This document shows, piece by piece, positions 52,971 through 64,000 of a stretch of DNA of 64,000 nt (positions are counted from its first letter, which is position 1; each line of letters starts with the position of its first letter). This DNA comes from Acridotheres tristis (lineage: Eukaryota; Chordata; Aves; Passeriformes; Sturnidae), in NCBI GenBank assembly GCA_037013685.1, contig CM072892.1:19101501-19165500 (forward strand), in the 5' to 3' direction. Made by a program: the position numbers and the translations under genes. The notes beneath the pieces are model-generated. The model was given only the letters and a program-made list of their open reading frames with translations, did no database searches and was not told the DNA's origin.

Positions 52971-53122
52971 TTCCTTCCTTCCTTCCTTCCTTCCTTCCTT
53001 CCTTCCTTCCTTCCTTCCTTCCTTCCTTCCTTCCTTCCTTCCTTCCTTCCTTCCTTCCTTCCTTCCTTCCTTCCTTCCTTCCTTCCTTCCTTCCTTCCTT
53101 CCTTCCTTCCTTCCTTCCTTCC
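52971..53122. repeat. (TTCC)38 tetranucleotide microsatellite
   Basis: Exactly 152 bases of uninterrupted TTCC, 38 units, followed by a C/T-rich tail to about 53155. Purity of this kind implies recent expansion and high mutability. The repeat-protein frames on both strands here are artefacts. Confidence 0.97.
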
Positions 53123-53489
53123 CCTCTCTTTCCCTCTCTCTGTCCCTCTCTCTTTGATGTTTCCTTGTATTTCTACCACCATGTTTGTTACTATCAGTTG
53201 GGAAGAAATGTCCACCCTTCCCTAAATAAAAATCTAAAGAACTTGGGCCATTTTAAAGGCATTCTTCTGAGAAAAGTCTGCTCATCTGATGAACAAATAA
53301 TTTGTATGCTCTAGAAGTGTTAACTAAAAATTATTCTTCTCTGAAACTGTTCCTGTAATAATCCTCTTTTACTTATGTACCATACTGTAGATTGCATGCT
53401 ACAGTGAAATCTTAGTCATTATTTATCGCCAATAACTACATGCATAAAATGAATGTTCATGTATTTAATTTAAAGGTACAGGCTGTTGA

Positions 53490-53514
53490 TTTTTTTTTTT
53501 TTTTTTTTTTTTTT
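53490..53514. repeat. Poly(T) run, 25 bases
   Basis: The longest homopolymer of the window. It could be the tail of a minus-strand retrocopy inserted to its right, but I found no TTTATT signal beside it and no target-site duplication. Confidence 0.9.
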
Positions 53515-55847
53515 AGGGAAGAGTAGGAATTCAGTGCTAGAGTTTCAGCTGAATTAGAAATCTGTAAAATTACAGGTGTCATTTCCTTCCTTATCATTTA
53601 GTCCATTTAGTTAAGTTCCAGAACTAGTTGAATTGTTCATTATTTTATATTCCACAGAAACTGATAAGCTTCTCTACAGAATGACTCATTAATCTATCCT
53701 CACGATCTGGGTAGCATAAAACATCTTTAAAAGTGTCCATGTTTTTTAACTGAATATAGAAGGGCCTTAGACTAACTATTAAAGTTCCAAATTTTTTTAG
53801 ATTAATCCTCCTTTTTGCTGTCTATTCAACTCTACCTGCATTATCAACTGGATGTACAGTGATAATGACACCACTGCCCATGATTTCAGATTGAGCATTT
53901 CAACACTACCTATTCCCTGTCTCTGCACAGAGATAAATACACCATGTGTTGATTTTGCCAACACTCAGCAAAGTTTGTTCCTGTGTCAGTGCTCCAGACA
54001 ATGATTCAATATGGTCAAGATATCTGGTGTTTCTATATATGCAAAATTTGAGACAGGATGGCAGGAAGGCTTATCATTGAGGTTCAAGTAGTTCTTTGCC
54101 ATTAACACACTGAATAAACACAAAGATATTTTTCATCTCTTTTAGCAGTTATTTCACTGATGTAAAATTCTGTTGTGTAATGCAGTGTCTTAACAATGCC
54201 ACAGTGCAAATATACAGTAGCTGGTAATCTGGCTACTACATGAACAGCTGTAAAATGGTTTTAGGAGGTTACAGAATTGTCATTTTTCACTCTAGATTGG
54301 ACTGTTTTCCTGAAATAAGAAGTCCTTCTGAGTAAGAACTATGGTATCATCCTTAAAAGCAACTTGAAATACATTAGCTCAGTACAACCACTAAGTTTGA
54401 CATAGATTTTCTCCCAGAATACAAATTTTGACTCTAATTGCATTACAGCTTTATTAATTTCCCAATGTTTCCAGCATGGTTTTATTGGCATACTTTCGCA
54501 AGTCATTAATTGTGCATTCTGCCACTCTAGTTTTAATGACATTGTAATTTATTCCAAGACTGTTAGAGAAATGAACTGTATAGTTTTCATTAAATGGCCT
54601 GAAAAAAAGTAATAAACACACAAATAAATACTTACTAATAAACAGATTATATACAACCATTTCAAAACACTGGAAATATCTCTTGAGACAAAAACAAAAG
54701 AAAAGACAAAATACAAGTGGAAGTTTGAAATCCAAAATTTCTTTTATGGGCAAAATAAAACATCATAAATCTTATCAGAGCTTTCCATCAAATTATTTTT
54801 CTCTTACTTTAAAACTATAGTACCAACGAAAACCTGAAATTCTATTTGTTTTGAACTATTTGTTCATAGTACTTCCTGGCCTTATAAATACAAACAAATC
54901 CTTGGAAATCTCTCATGAATACCTCTAGATGTTATTCCTTTTTCACAGCCTCTGAAATATTAAATAACAATAATAGTAATGTCAACCTTTTTACTGTGTG
55001 GATGTCATTTAATAAAAACATTTAACAGAAGTCCAAATATAAAAGCAAATCTTGAATGGTGCATGGAATAACCCAGCAAAACATAATAAGGTATGTCTCA
55101 AGACCTAGTAAGAATGAAAAAAAAGTGGCTAAAAAAGACTCAAAAGAAACCTTTCAGGCTACAGTGAAGGAAAACTGAAGAGTTGGACTGAGAAATATAT
55201 TTAAATGAACAAATGAAGTCAAGCATCTGCACACCACCATTTAACAGAGTGGAGAGGGTAGGAAAAAAATAAAGGACTTGAAAGCCTTAAAGGACTTAAA
55301 TGTTTAAGGGATTCAAAATGAAAGTTTATCTAAGAATTTCAGCTTGAATACTGGTTTATTAATTATTTTATTCAGTTATACTCCCTCCTCCTCTTTTTTC
55401 CTTCCTCGCATCCTTCCTTTATTCTTTTCTTCTTTTCTTTGATGTGGCATTGATCTGGAATAGATCCTCTTGTTTCAAAGTGTCTCTTCACAACATCAAC
55501 TTATGTCTGAATAAAATCAAACTATCAGCTCTATAATCATTCTGGGGGCTAAGCAAATTCAGTGTAAGAAAAGTGACAATATATGTCAGCAAATTTCCCA
55601 GAGTCAGTGTAGCAAAGTAATTTTGTGATTATTGCCTTCTCTGGATCTATGCAGTCCTCCACAGACAGAAGGTCTCCATACACCTTCAGAGAAAACAAAA
55701 TAGAAGTTCCAAGCTTTTAAGTGAGAGAGCTATTTTTGATTAGTGGAGAAAGAAAGGATGGCAAGACGTAACAAGTCCATGACATCTATTTTCTCTTGAT
55801 TATAGCAGTTCTTTTATAATCTCCTTATACATTTAATTTAAAATTTT
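53515..55847. other. Unique AT-rich sequence
   Basis: No gene or repeat family recognised in about 2.3 kb. A C/T-rich patch lies at 55380-55440. Confidence 0.6.
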
Positions 55848-55893
55848 TAAAAATAAAATAAAAATAAAATAAAAATAAAATAAAATAAAAAAA
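55848..55893. repeat. (AAAAT)n A/T-rich repeat
   Basis: Alternating AAAAT and AAAAAT units over about 46 bases. Confidence 0.85.
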
Positions 55894-56097
55894 GGTCCCA
55901 GAAGTCTATAATTTTCATTAAGGTCTGGAATCTTCCAAATGTCTGGATTCTGCTTGCACATGGCATTGGACTGTACTGGTCTGTAGGCGACCTACTGCTA
56001 CACATTTACATGATTATGTTAATATTGCATGGTCTTTCTATACCTTTATTGTTTTCATAGGCACAACAGATACAAACATGTCTGGCTCCACCAAGAT

Positions 56098-56705
56098 TTT
56101 AGAAACATAGAATTATTTATGTTGGAAAATAACTCCAAGCTCATTGTGTCCAAACATAAACTTAACACTGCCAAGTCCACCACTCAACCATGTGTCTAAG
56201 CACCACATCTATATGTCTTTTAAATACCTGCATGGATGGTGACTCACTCACTTCCCTGGGCAGCATGTTACAATTCCACCACCCTTTCAGTGAAGAAAGT
56301 TTTCCTAATATTCAATCTAAACCTCCCTTGGTACAACTCGAGCCTATTTCCTGTTTTCCTGTGTATTCCTACTTGGAAAAGAGATTGGCCAATCCCCTTT
56401 CAGGCAGTTGTAGAGAATGATGAGTTTTCCCCTGAGACTCCTTTTCTCCAGACTAAACGCCCCCAGCTTCCTCAGCCGCTCCTCACAGCGTTTGTGCTCC
56501 AGACCCTTCCCCAGCTCCATGCCCTTCCCTGGACACACTGCAGCACCTCCATGTCCTTGTAGTGAGGGGCCCAGAACTGAACACAGGACTCAAAGTGAGG
56601 CCTCACCAGTGCCAAATTCAGGGAGACAATCCCTGCCATGGTCCAGCTGTGCTGCTGATACAAGCCAGGATGCCTGCTGTCCACATGGGTACACTATTGA
56701 CCAAC
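56098..56705 (-). mobile_element. CR1 LINE 3' end, best preserved copy
   Basis: A nearly continuous reverse-strand match to the last 600 bases of bird CR1. The 5' part encodes the C-terminal end of ORF2: '[20 protein letters not shown]' is read from the frame ending at 56472, and the following '[20 protein letters not shown]' from another frame ending at 56344. The change of frame sits near 56519-56522, where one base seems to be missing compared with the usual CR1 text. The element then runs through the end of ORF2 to the 3' untranslated part and stops near 56098 with 'acatagaattatttatgttg', a decayed terminal octamer region. It is truncated before the catalytic part of the reverse transcriptase and cannot move. 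Confidence 0.92.
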
Positions 56706-59700
56706 ACCACTGTCTTTTAAACACAATGTATTTCAAAGGAGACTTAGTAGTATGTTTCTGGCCTAGAACTTCTTAGGTGACATAATTTTGACACCATAAT
56801 GATTTTTAACAGAAATGTATTGTCTTTATCTTCAGATAAAAAGTTGGAAGGACTTTTATTTTCTCTGAAGTCTGAAATGATGTGCATTAAATCCATCAGC
56901 TTATATGACCATTTCCACCATTTCTACTTTTTCTACCTTCACCTTTATTCCCAGTTTAGTGCCAGATCTTTTTTGCAACTGTCCTTCCAAAAGTCAAGCA
57001 ACAGTAACATATTGTAAAGTTTTTTCTTGATACAACACACAATATCAGGTTATGTCTTTATTCTATTTCCTTCGGGCTTTTTCTGATAGTGTCTGAATTG
57101 CTTTTCAGACACCTGATGATATTTTTGAATAAACTTTATTGTCCCTTTTTATCATTTTGTGATCCTTCACAAAAAGGTTAGTTTTTGCTTACTGAGCACC
57201 AGTTGAGCAGTAGAGTTTTTTCTATCACTCACATGACTTCTTCACACATAAAAATTTCAAAATCCCTGAATTTTTTCCTGTTAGTCTACATCTCATAATT
57301 CCTTTAATACTATTCTCATACTTCCATTTCTCTTAAAATTTTTCCCTTTTTTTTTTTTTGCTTATTGTGACACTGATTCATTTTTCCTTATCTATTATCA
57401 CCAATATTATCAACATCAGTGTTATAGTAATCCTTTCTTTTTTTTTCTTACACGTCTTTTGATAATCTGCAAAATCCTGCAATTCACTTTGGAAGCACCT
57501 ACTTTTCACTAGAATTCATTGTATAAGAGTTTGCAAAAATAATGCATTATAAATAAAGTGCAACATTGTTTATATTCTTTTTTGCTAATTTTGTGCAGGC
57601 ACCAGCTGCTGTTCTTGTGAATAGGGTTATTAGGAAGCTAGAAGTGTCAGAAGACAAAAAAGCAAGAAATTTCAATAGGAAGATATTTTTAAATCATCTG
57701 AAAGGCCAAGGCACAAAAAAAATCCCAACCAAAAAAAAAAAAAAACCCGAAACCCAAAATCTGAAATAGATTTCTAGCTATTGTAAATAATAAACATTCA
57801 AGCTCCTATCTAAATTTTTAGAATTTTGGGGGAGAATTAATTACTCAAAGGAAGCCTGTATTTGATGAGTTGTCTAATAACATACTAAAATAATTTCTAA
57901 AAGGGTTATTTTTTACCTCCTATCATTAATTCGGTTGCAGCTGTCTCCCTCCTTTGTAATATCCAAGCTCTAAAGCTTTTCCTCTAAATCCAATGTTTAT
58001 AGGAATGACTTTTGTTTTCAGGAATATTGTCTCATTTGTGAGAAAAAAAGAGAATATATCCAAGAATTTTCTTTTCATGCATAGCAAATAAATCTTTCCT
58101 TGTTTTATGGTTACTACTTATGCTTCAAAAAGTAAACCATTACCAAACATTTCAGAATTAAAATATCATTTATGTTTTAAATCACTGCCAAAATGTCTTT
58201 CAATCATCAAGTTTTGTCTTAATAAAAGGCTTGCTGGTTTACTGAAAAATTAAAATTTCACAGCATTCATCAAAGTGCTTTTGAGAAAGACAATATCCTG
58301 AAGGTAAAAATCAAATTACATAGTTTCCATCAAATTAGCATAGTTAAAGTTATTTTGTTTCCTGAGGGGTTCATTTTTATATTTTAGAAAAAGGAAAAAA
58401 CATGATACAGTAAAATTTACAGTAAAGTAAGAGGAAGGTAAATTCAGATACTTCTAATCTGGGAAATCTGATAGCTGTAGCCAAAATCTGTGATAGTTTC
58501 AATAGGGTCATGTAGAATTTCTGATTGTTCCAAATTTGAATTTAACTGCTTTCTCATAAGTAATTTCTGCTTCCTAAGAACAAATTGATCAGTGCATTAG
58601 TTATAAAGTAGAACATGATAATCTATAATTCCAGTGGAAAATTTCCTAGGAATTAGGAAAAACTAAACACCAGGACAGATCAATCATAAGCAATCAAACA
58701 AACTGTTTTGATATTAAAATGCAGAACAAACCCAAAGATTCAGCTAGGTAATAAGAACTTAATATCTTTTGAAGAAAAATAAATGCAAGAGCTGAAAACA
58801 AGTCACATAGGTAATTTATATTTTAGTCATAGAAAATGAGAATAATTTAATATAAATTTCATATACCTGCAATGCAAATTCCAACATCTAGTCTAGTCTT
58901 GTTTTCTATTAAATTTAATGGAGTGAATAAGGCTTTTCAGGATTAATTCAATAAACATTATCTGAGATATCTTTTTTAAGATGGATCACATTATGACTAG
59001 ATCCAATTAGAGTTACTGTGGTAGCTGATTATGATTATTGTATGATACAGTACACCTGACCATTGTCCAAATAGCTTTAGGAATGGATCATTACCATAGT
59101 AAAACTTTGGTGTAAGAATATCTCCGTTCTTCACAATAAATCTGTGAATTCTATTGTAGGCACATATGGTAAGTATATCAGTTCAAAATTAGACTACAGA
59201 TATTTCTGAGGCTGTGTGGAGAGAACGGTATCAGTCACAAATACATTTTTGGAAAAAAACCTGTAGAAATTCTCTGTGTACAATACACTTTATTGTTTGT
59301 TATAGGTCTTTAACAAAAATTTCATATTTGGACCTCAAACACATCAAAATGCAGGGGTTTTGCAAGGTCTGATTTTGGGTTAATTTAATGTTTTTTACAG
59401 GTTAACCAAAACTAACTATTCATGCACTAAAATGGTTAAATTTTGATTTATTTTTATGTAAAAGGGAAAAACAAGCAAAAAAACTGAACTTATTCAGAAT
59501 CTCTGAAAAACTCAAGAGGAATAGTTTTAGACGAAAGTAATTTCATGTTTTTAGGGTTTTTTTCAGAAGTTAAACCTGAGGCAGAACAGATAATGTTTCA
59601 TTTTAGCCTAAAAAATTGTGCAATTTAATAATTATGAGAACATGCTGATCATGACTCATTGTAAGGGTTTTCTTTATGTGCTAAAGCTCTTTCTTTCCTC

Positions 59701-62612
59701 ACAGTTTATAAGGCCATTAATCAGCTCTTGAGCTGCTGCTTTTAAGTTTAGTCCATCTCAGAAAAATACATAATGTAATTTAAAAGAACATGATGGATAC
59801 AGATATGTAAATGAGTAACCTGGACATTGTTACATTAGGACAGAAATTATTGCTCTAAAAGGCAATTTTAAACAAAAATGTGATCAAATCCAGACATCAA
59901 AGGAAAGGAGATAAACCCTCAACTTTTCTGTAAGGTATTTAAATTCCAGATCTACAGATCAAACAATTGATCAAAGATGAGCACACATCCAAAACTCCTC
60001 CATGCAGTACATCAAATTTACTCTTTTTTCGTGAACAAATCTTTTCAATTTCTGCTAAGTTTAATCTTCATTTTATACAGTGCTTAGTTATTTTTAAGGG
60101 GAAAACCTTCTGTAATAAAATTTGGACCCCTGTAGAATCATTGGGGTAGATACAACTTGTTAATAATGGAAAGGTTCTCAAACAAATTTGGTGCCCTACT
60201 TAAATGTAAACTTTAATGGCAGTGTTTAAATCAAAATCTACCTCAACATATCTGTAGAAGCAACAGGAATTCTAATGCAGTGTTTTATAAGAGATAATAC
60301 AGAAATACAGAACTTTATAATTTAGGAAGCCAGGAGAGAAATTCCTTTGTTAGTCTTTCCCCCTACTCTAAGGAACATATACTATGGTTTCCTTTTGCAA
60401 ACTTATCAAGATACATATTTAAGCTTGTTTCCCTGTTAGAAGACTGTTTCAAAACCTCATTTTTCTGATAGTTAATTTTCATTCTGAAATTATTTTTGTG
60501 TAATTTACTTGCCTTTACTACACATGTACACAAAATAAGCAGGTACTTTGGTCAGTACATTCTCGGGGACAATAAAAAGTCAGGCAAATCTGCCTGCACC
60601 AAAACCCCAGGAAGTCTTTTCACAGTTGTCTTCTTGATGCTGAAGGAGAGGCATGCAGAACAAATTATCAAGTTAGTATTCATGTTTCCAACTGTGCAGC
60701 ATTTTCATAACCGTCTCATATGCTTTGTTTCACTGGCAGCCAGACACTGAGACAACAAGCTATACCTTTTTCTGAGAGAATGATAAGTATAATAATTTGT
60801 CCTTTTTGTAGGGAAAGATGACTTCTACTGCAGCAAATGTTGCCAACATAGGAGACAATACATTATTATTTATTTTACCATATGATTGCCATATTCAGAA
60901 AAAAAAAACAAACAAAGAGGTCTTTATTACCTTTCTGTAGTTTACTTGGACGAGTAGTTGACTAATCATGTATAACAAATTATTATTGGCAGAGTGATGC
61001 CAAATTTTTCAAAGTTAATTTATACAATATTATATTTGCTTTTACAGTGCTGTTCTGGTTCTTTCCTTTTCTCTCAATGAATGCTCTTTTGAAATTAAGT
61101 TTTAGTACCACCAAAGCACCTTGTTCATCTTGAAATAACTTTGCAAACTAATAAATCAATACGTAGTAATTATCTTTATAATGGGCTTTCTTCCAAATGG
61201 ACACTTGAAACACATTTCAAAGTATTGAGTGAGTCTCAGAACATATTAATATTTATATTTCTCTGAAAGTTCTGCATTTTAAACTTAATGAGAATAGAAT
61301 TGGATCACTAGAGTAACAAATTAATCAGCTGATAACTTGATCAGTTAGAATGATCTTCCTTAGAGAAAAGATGTCTAAAATTTCAATCAACTGAATGTGT
61401 GTTTTGTTAGATTGAAGGTTAGTAACTCAAGGAAAGTATGACAGGTTTTACAATCTGCTATTTGCTTTGGCTTCCTAAATGTCAGGAACAGTTGGCAATA
61501 AGATGTACAGTTATTTTGTGACAGATACAGTTTTGTAACATCACTGTCAAATTAACATTACAGCTCTTCTGAACCATTAATCCTTAAGGACAAATCTCAG
61601 TCAATACGTAAAGAATTAGTTGTAATTGGGATTATTTGGAGTGTAAATTTCATCCTGAAAGTTAGGTTGCAGATTATGAAAACCTATACAGACTTAAAAA
61701 AGCAATTATTTTTGTTTGGGTGTTTTGCTGCAGCTCTTCTTTTCCAGAGGCATACTGGTTTGTTATCCCCAAATTTTTCTCAATATAGTGGAAGGAAGTA
61801 AAGTGGAGACCACCCCAGCCACTCCCAAAGTATGGACTCAGGCTTCAGAGACAACGTATGCTCAAGAGGATAAATCAAATAAGGCAACTTTCCTGGAGTC
61901 AAGGAAAAAGAACAGAAATCAAAGTTAAATATTCCCCTTGAGGGTACAGAAGAATGATATGCTCTGAGGGCTGGTGAAAAGAATGAAAACAATAAATGTT
62001 TTAACTCCGAGGGCGGTTTAGATTTAATAGATTTGAAACACTGAAATCTAGTGACATTCTTAAAATGAAATATGACAAAAGTTTTCTCACTGTGCATACA
62101 GTTCTCAAAGGTCAGCTGAAGGTAAGCTCTTGACACTCAATTGTCTACTTTTTTGTCATGCAGTGGGGGAATAAAGAAAATCAAAATTTTCAATGACGCA
62201 GAGGGTAAACTACTTAATAATCAATACGTGCTAAAATTTGCACTGCAAAAATGTTGAAAGAAAAGATAATGCTCATGAGTGTAACGTCTTGATAACAAGA
62301 CACCCTTGATCTTGAAAAAATATTCCAGAAATGGCACCCTTGAAAGGAGGAAAGGACAGTGAAAATGGGTTCTTATTCATTGTAATAGGAGAGATATCTG
62401 CCCACTAGTTGGTTTATTGTAGTAGAACTAGACCCATATATTGGGAACATCTATAGCACACGAAAATTCAGTGTAATAAGAAAAGATTGATCCAGACACA
62501 CAGGAAAGACAGACAAGTATTTTTTTCTGTCAACCCCATCGGGATATCACTCCCTAGACTGTAACTGCTCAAAAATAAATGAAGTGAAATGTGTCCCTGA
62601 AGTTTTAATGGC
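56706..62612. other. Unique AT-rich sequence
   Basis: About 5.9 kb without a recognised gene or repeat family. Homopolymers: T run 57347-57359 and an A run near 57731. A repeat-free block at about 58880-59160 and 59640-59790 might be conserved non-coding DNA, an impression only. The frames 57566-57769, 60496-60750 and 61780-62136 have no recognisable product. Confidence 0.55.
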
Positions 62613-62640
62613 AAAATAAAATAAAATAAAATAAAATAAA
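62613..62640. repeat. (AAAAT)n repeat
   Basis: Five to six AAAAT units leading into a 260-base AT-rich region. Confidence 0.9.
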
Positions 62641-62900
62641 TACAATAGCAAGTTGCTTAAATATAATGGCATCATATAATTATAATAATATATAAAATTG
62701 ATTATATGTAATTGTTTGATAATTACATATATGTGTGTACATATTATTGTCATATAGACACACAATGTGTATCCATGATGCATAAAATACATATTATTTA
62801 CATATAGTTATATATGCTTTATAATAATATATAATGATGTATTATATCATTATGCAAAATTATGTTACAAAATAATTTTTTGTAACAAAATGAATATATC
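62641..62900. repeat. AT-rich region with inverted repeats
   Basis: Nearly all A/T. It contains two perfect inverted repeats: arms 62831-62838 and 62846-62853, and arms 62863-62872 and 62878-62887 (tgttacaaaa against ttttgtaaca, 5-base loop). Easily melted DNA with cruciform potential. Confidence 0.8.
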
Positions 62901-63239
62901 ATGGGAACTTAAAATTATATTTAAAGTTCATATATCCTGATTAGAATAACAGAAGTATACCATGGAATGCAAGTTCCACTAAAGTGGGTGAGGGTAAAAT
63001 ATTGCACTAGACAAAAATTTCCAGTGGACCTGGAAACAATCTAGGAAAAACAAACAACCAAACTTCTTGAGGATACTGTGAAGCAAGATTAGCAACTCCT
63101 CCTAAGTTTACTCAGTTTTAATTTCCACAGAAATGCCACATGCTGCATTTTGGAACACAAGCACTCTTCTCTGAATTAATTAGTTTCTTTGCTCTTCATT
63201 TATTTGGCTTAAACTAGTCCAGTATATGGTTCTTGATAA
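62901..63239. other. Unique sequence
   Basis: Nothing recognised before the CR1 tail. Confidence 0.55.
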
Positions 63240-63476
63240 ATTAGAGGTCTGGGCAACCACCAGTAACATGAACTTCTTAACCCAGAGGGTGGTTGGGCAC
63301 TGGAAAAGGGTTCCCAGAGAAGTGGTCACAGCACCAGCCTGACACAGTTCAGGAAGTATTTGGGCAATGCTCTCAGGCACATGGGGTGATTGCTGTTCTG
63401 TGCAGAGCCAGGAGTTGGACTCAGTGATCTTTTTGGGTCCCTTCCAGCTCAGGATATTCTGTGATTCTATAATTAT
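63240..63476 (+). mobile_element. CR1 LINE 3' terminus
   Basis: A close + strand match to the end of CR1: 'cccagagggtggttgggcac' at 63281-63300, 'gagttggactcagtgatctt' at 63412-63431, and the terminal 'aggatattctgtgattctat' at 63451-63470, which includes one octamer. The short beginning (63250-63272) looks like a more upstream CR1 segment, so an internal deletion near 63272 is likely. The minus frame 63180-63380 is antisense to it. Confidence 0.92.
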
Positions 63477-64000
63477 ATGATTCCCCTAAAACTTAATTTT
63501 CACTTCAAAGAAGAATAGCTGAAAGAGTCCCCTGTTACAAATATCAGAGCTAATAAAACTGTCTGCCTTATAAATGAATTGTTAGTTTCAAAAAGGCCTT
63601 TAATATTGTGAGCATTTTGACAGGAACTGACTGCCGCCTTATTCTCACTTCAGTTTCTGATAGAGTCATAAAAAGAATTCAAATGAAACATGATTGTGAG
63701 AACTATGATAAAATATTTAAATTTTAAATGTATGGGTTTGGTTGATTGGTTTTATTTAATTTGGGGTTTTTAATGTTCAAATTGGGTACTAATATCACTG
63801 CTGATTTTTTCCTTTTTGATATGTTATTGGACACTAGATTTACTAGTGTCCTGTTACTCTTGATCCATAATGGTAAACCTGAACATGACAGCAATAAAGA
63901 GCAGCCAGAGGAAAAAACTGGTTCATATTTCAAGCTAATGTAATTGCCACTAAGTTGAAAACCAGAAGATACACATATTTCCCAAAACTAATTAAAAATT
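63477..64000. other. Unique sequence at window end
   Basis: No gene or repeat recognised. Two overlapping short frames on opposite strands (63746-63943 and 63724-63933) are chance products. Confidence 0.55.

Noticed and set aside
52957..53215. Repeat-protein frames on both strands
   Set aside because: Products of the TTCC array and its C/T-rich tail.
1..64000. tRNA, rRNA, snoRNA or miRNA genes
   Set aside because: Scanned by eye for A/B box, cloverleaf and long hairpin patterns; none convincing. A covariance-model search was not possible here.

Overview
The window looks like vertebrate nuclear DNA, and specifically bird DNA. It is AT-rich by eye (GC not computed) and has no prokaryote-like gene packing. 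Its only recognisable interspersed repeats are CR1 LINE fragments and long terminal repeats (LTRs) of the kinds found in bird genomes. I found no L1/Alu-type elements, tRNA or rRNA genes, CRISPR arrays or bacterial signals. A passerine is suggested by the LTR types, but only weakly. All repeat-family calls come from remembered resemblance and have not been checked against a repeat library.

I see no protein-coding gene I can support. Open reading frames beginning with ATG are mostly under about 100 codons. The longest open stretches lie inside repeats: an LTR at 49.6-50.1 kb, an ERV remnant at 20.2-20.7 kb, and the AAAAG and TTCC microsatellites. The rest fit chance in AT-rich DNA. The window is therefore best read as intergenic DNA or a large intron. 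A few stretches with good splice signals are offered only as hypotheses, the best being a possible two-exon unit at 47,919-49,105.

Layout. 0-13 kb: a CR1 stub at the left edge, then unique sequence with a 23-bp partial direct repeat, a CA microsatellite and a 13-bp-arm hairpin at 10.2 kb. 13.2-14.2 kb: an old reverse-strand CR1 with a decayed reverse-transcriptase motif. 14.5-17.5 kb: two GC-richer patches that may be old LTRs. 20.2-21.5 kb: a remnant of an ERVL-like endogenous retrovirus (pol-like end plus LTR) followed by a TA repeat. 21.5-37.7 kb: mostly unique, with one CR1 at 26.7 kb and small duplications. 37.7-42.7 kb: a 77-bp tandem duplication, a forward LTR and three CR1 tails. 45.7 kb: a 250-bp AAAAG array. 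49.6-50.2 kb: a reverse-strand LTR, the most GC-rich part of the window. 51.6-52.2 kb: a very old CR1. 53.0 kb: an uninterrupted 38-copy TTCC array. 56.1-56.7 kb: the best-preserved CR1, with a visible frameshift. 62.6-62.9 kb: AT-rich palindromic DNA. 63.2-63.5 kb: a forward CR1 tail.

No set of genes works together here. The story is one of layered retroelement insertion (at least three CR1 ages by eye and several LTR types) and microsatellite growth in otherwise unique sequence. I did not find a convincing new biological system. The findings list the places where a genome alignment or RNA data could change that view.
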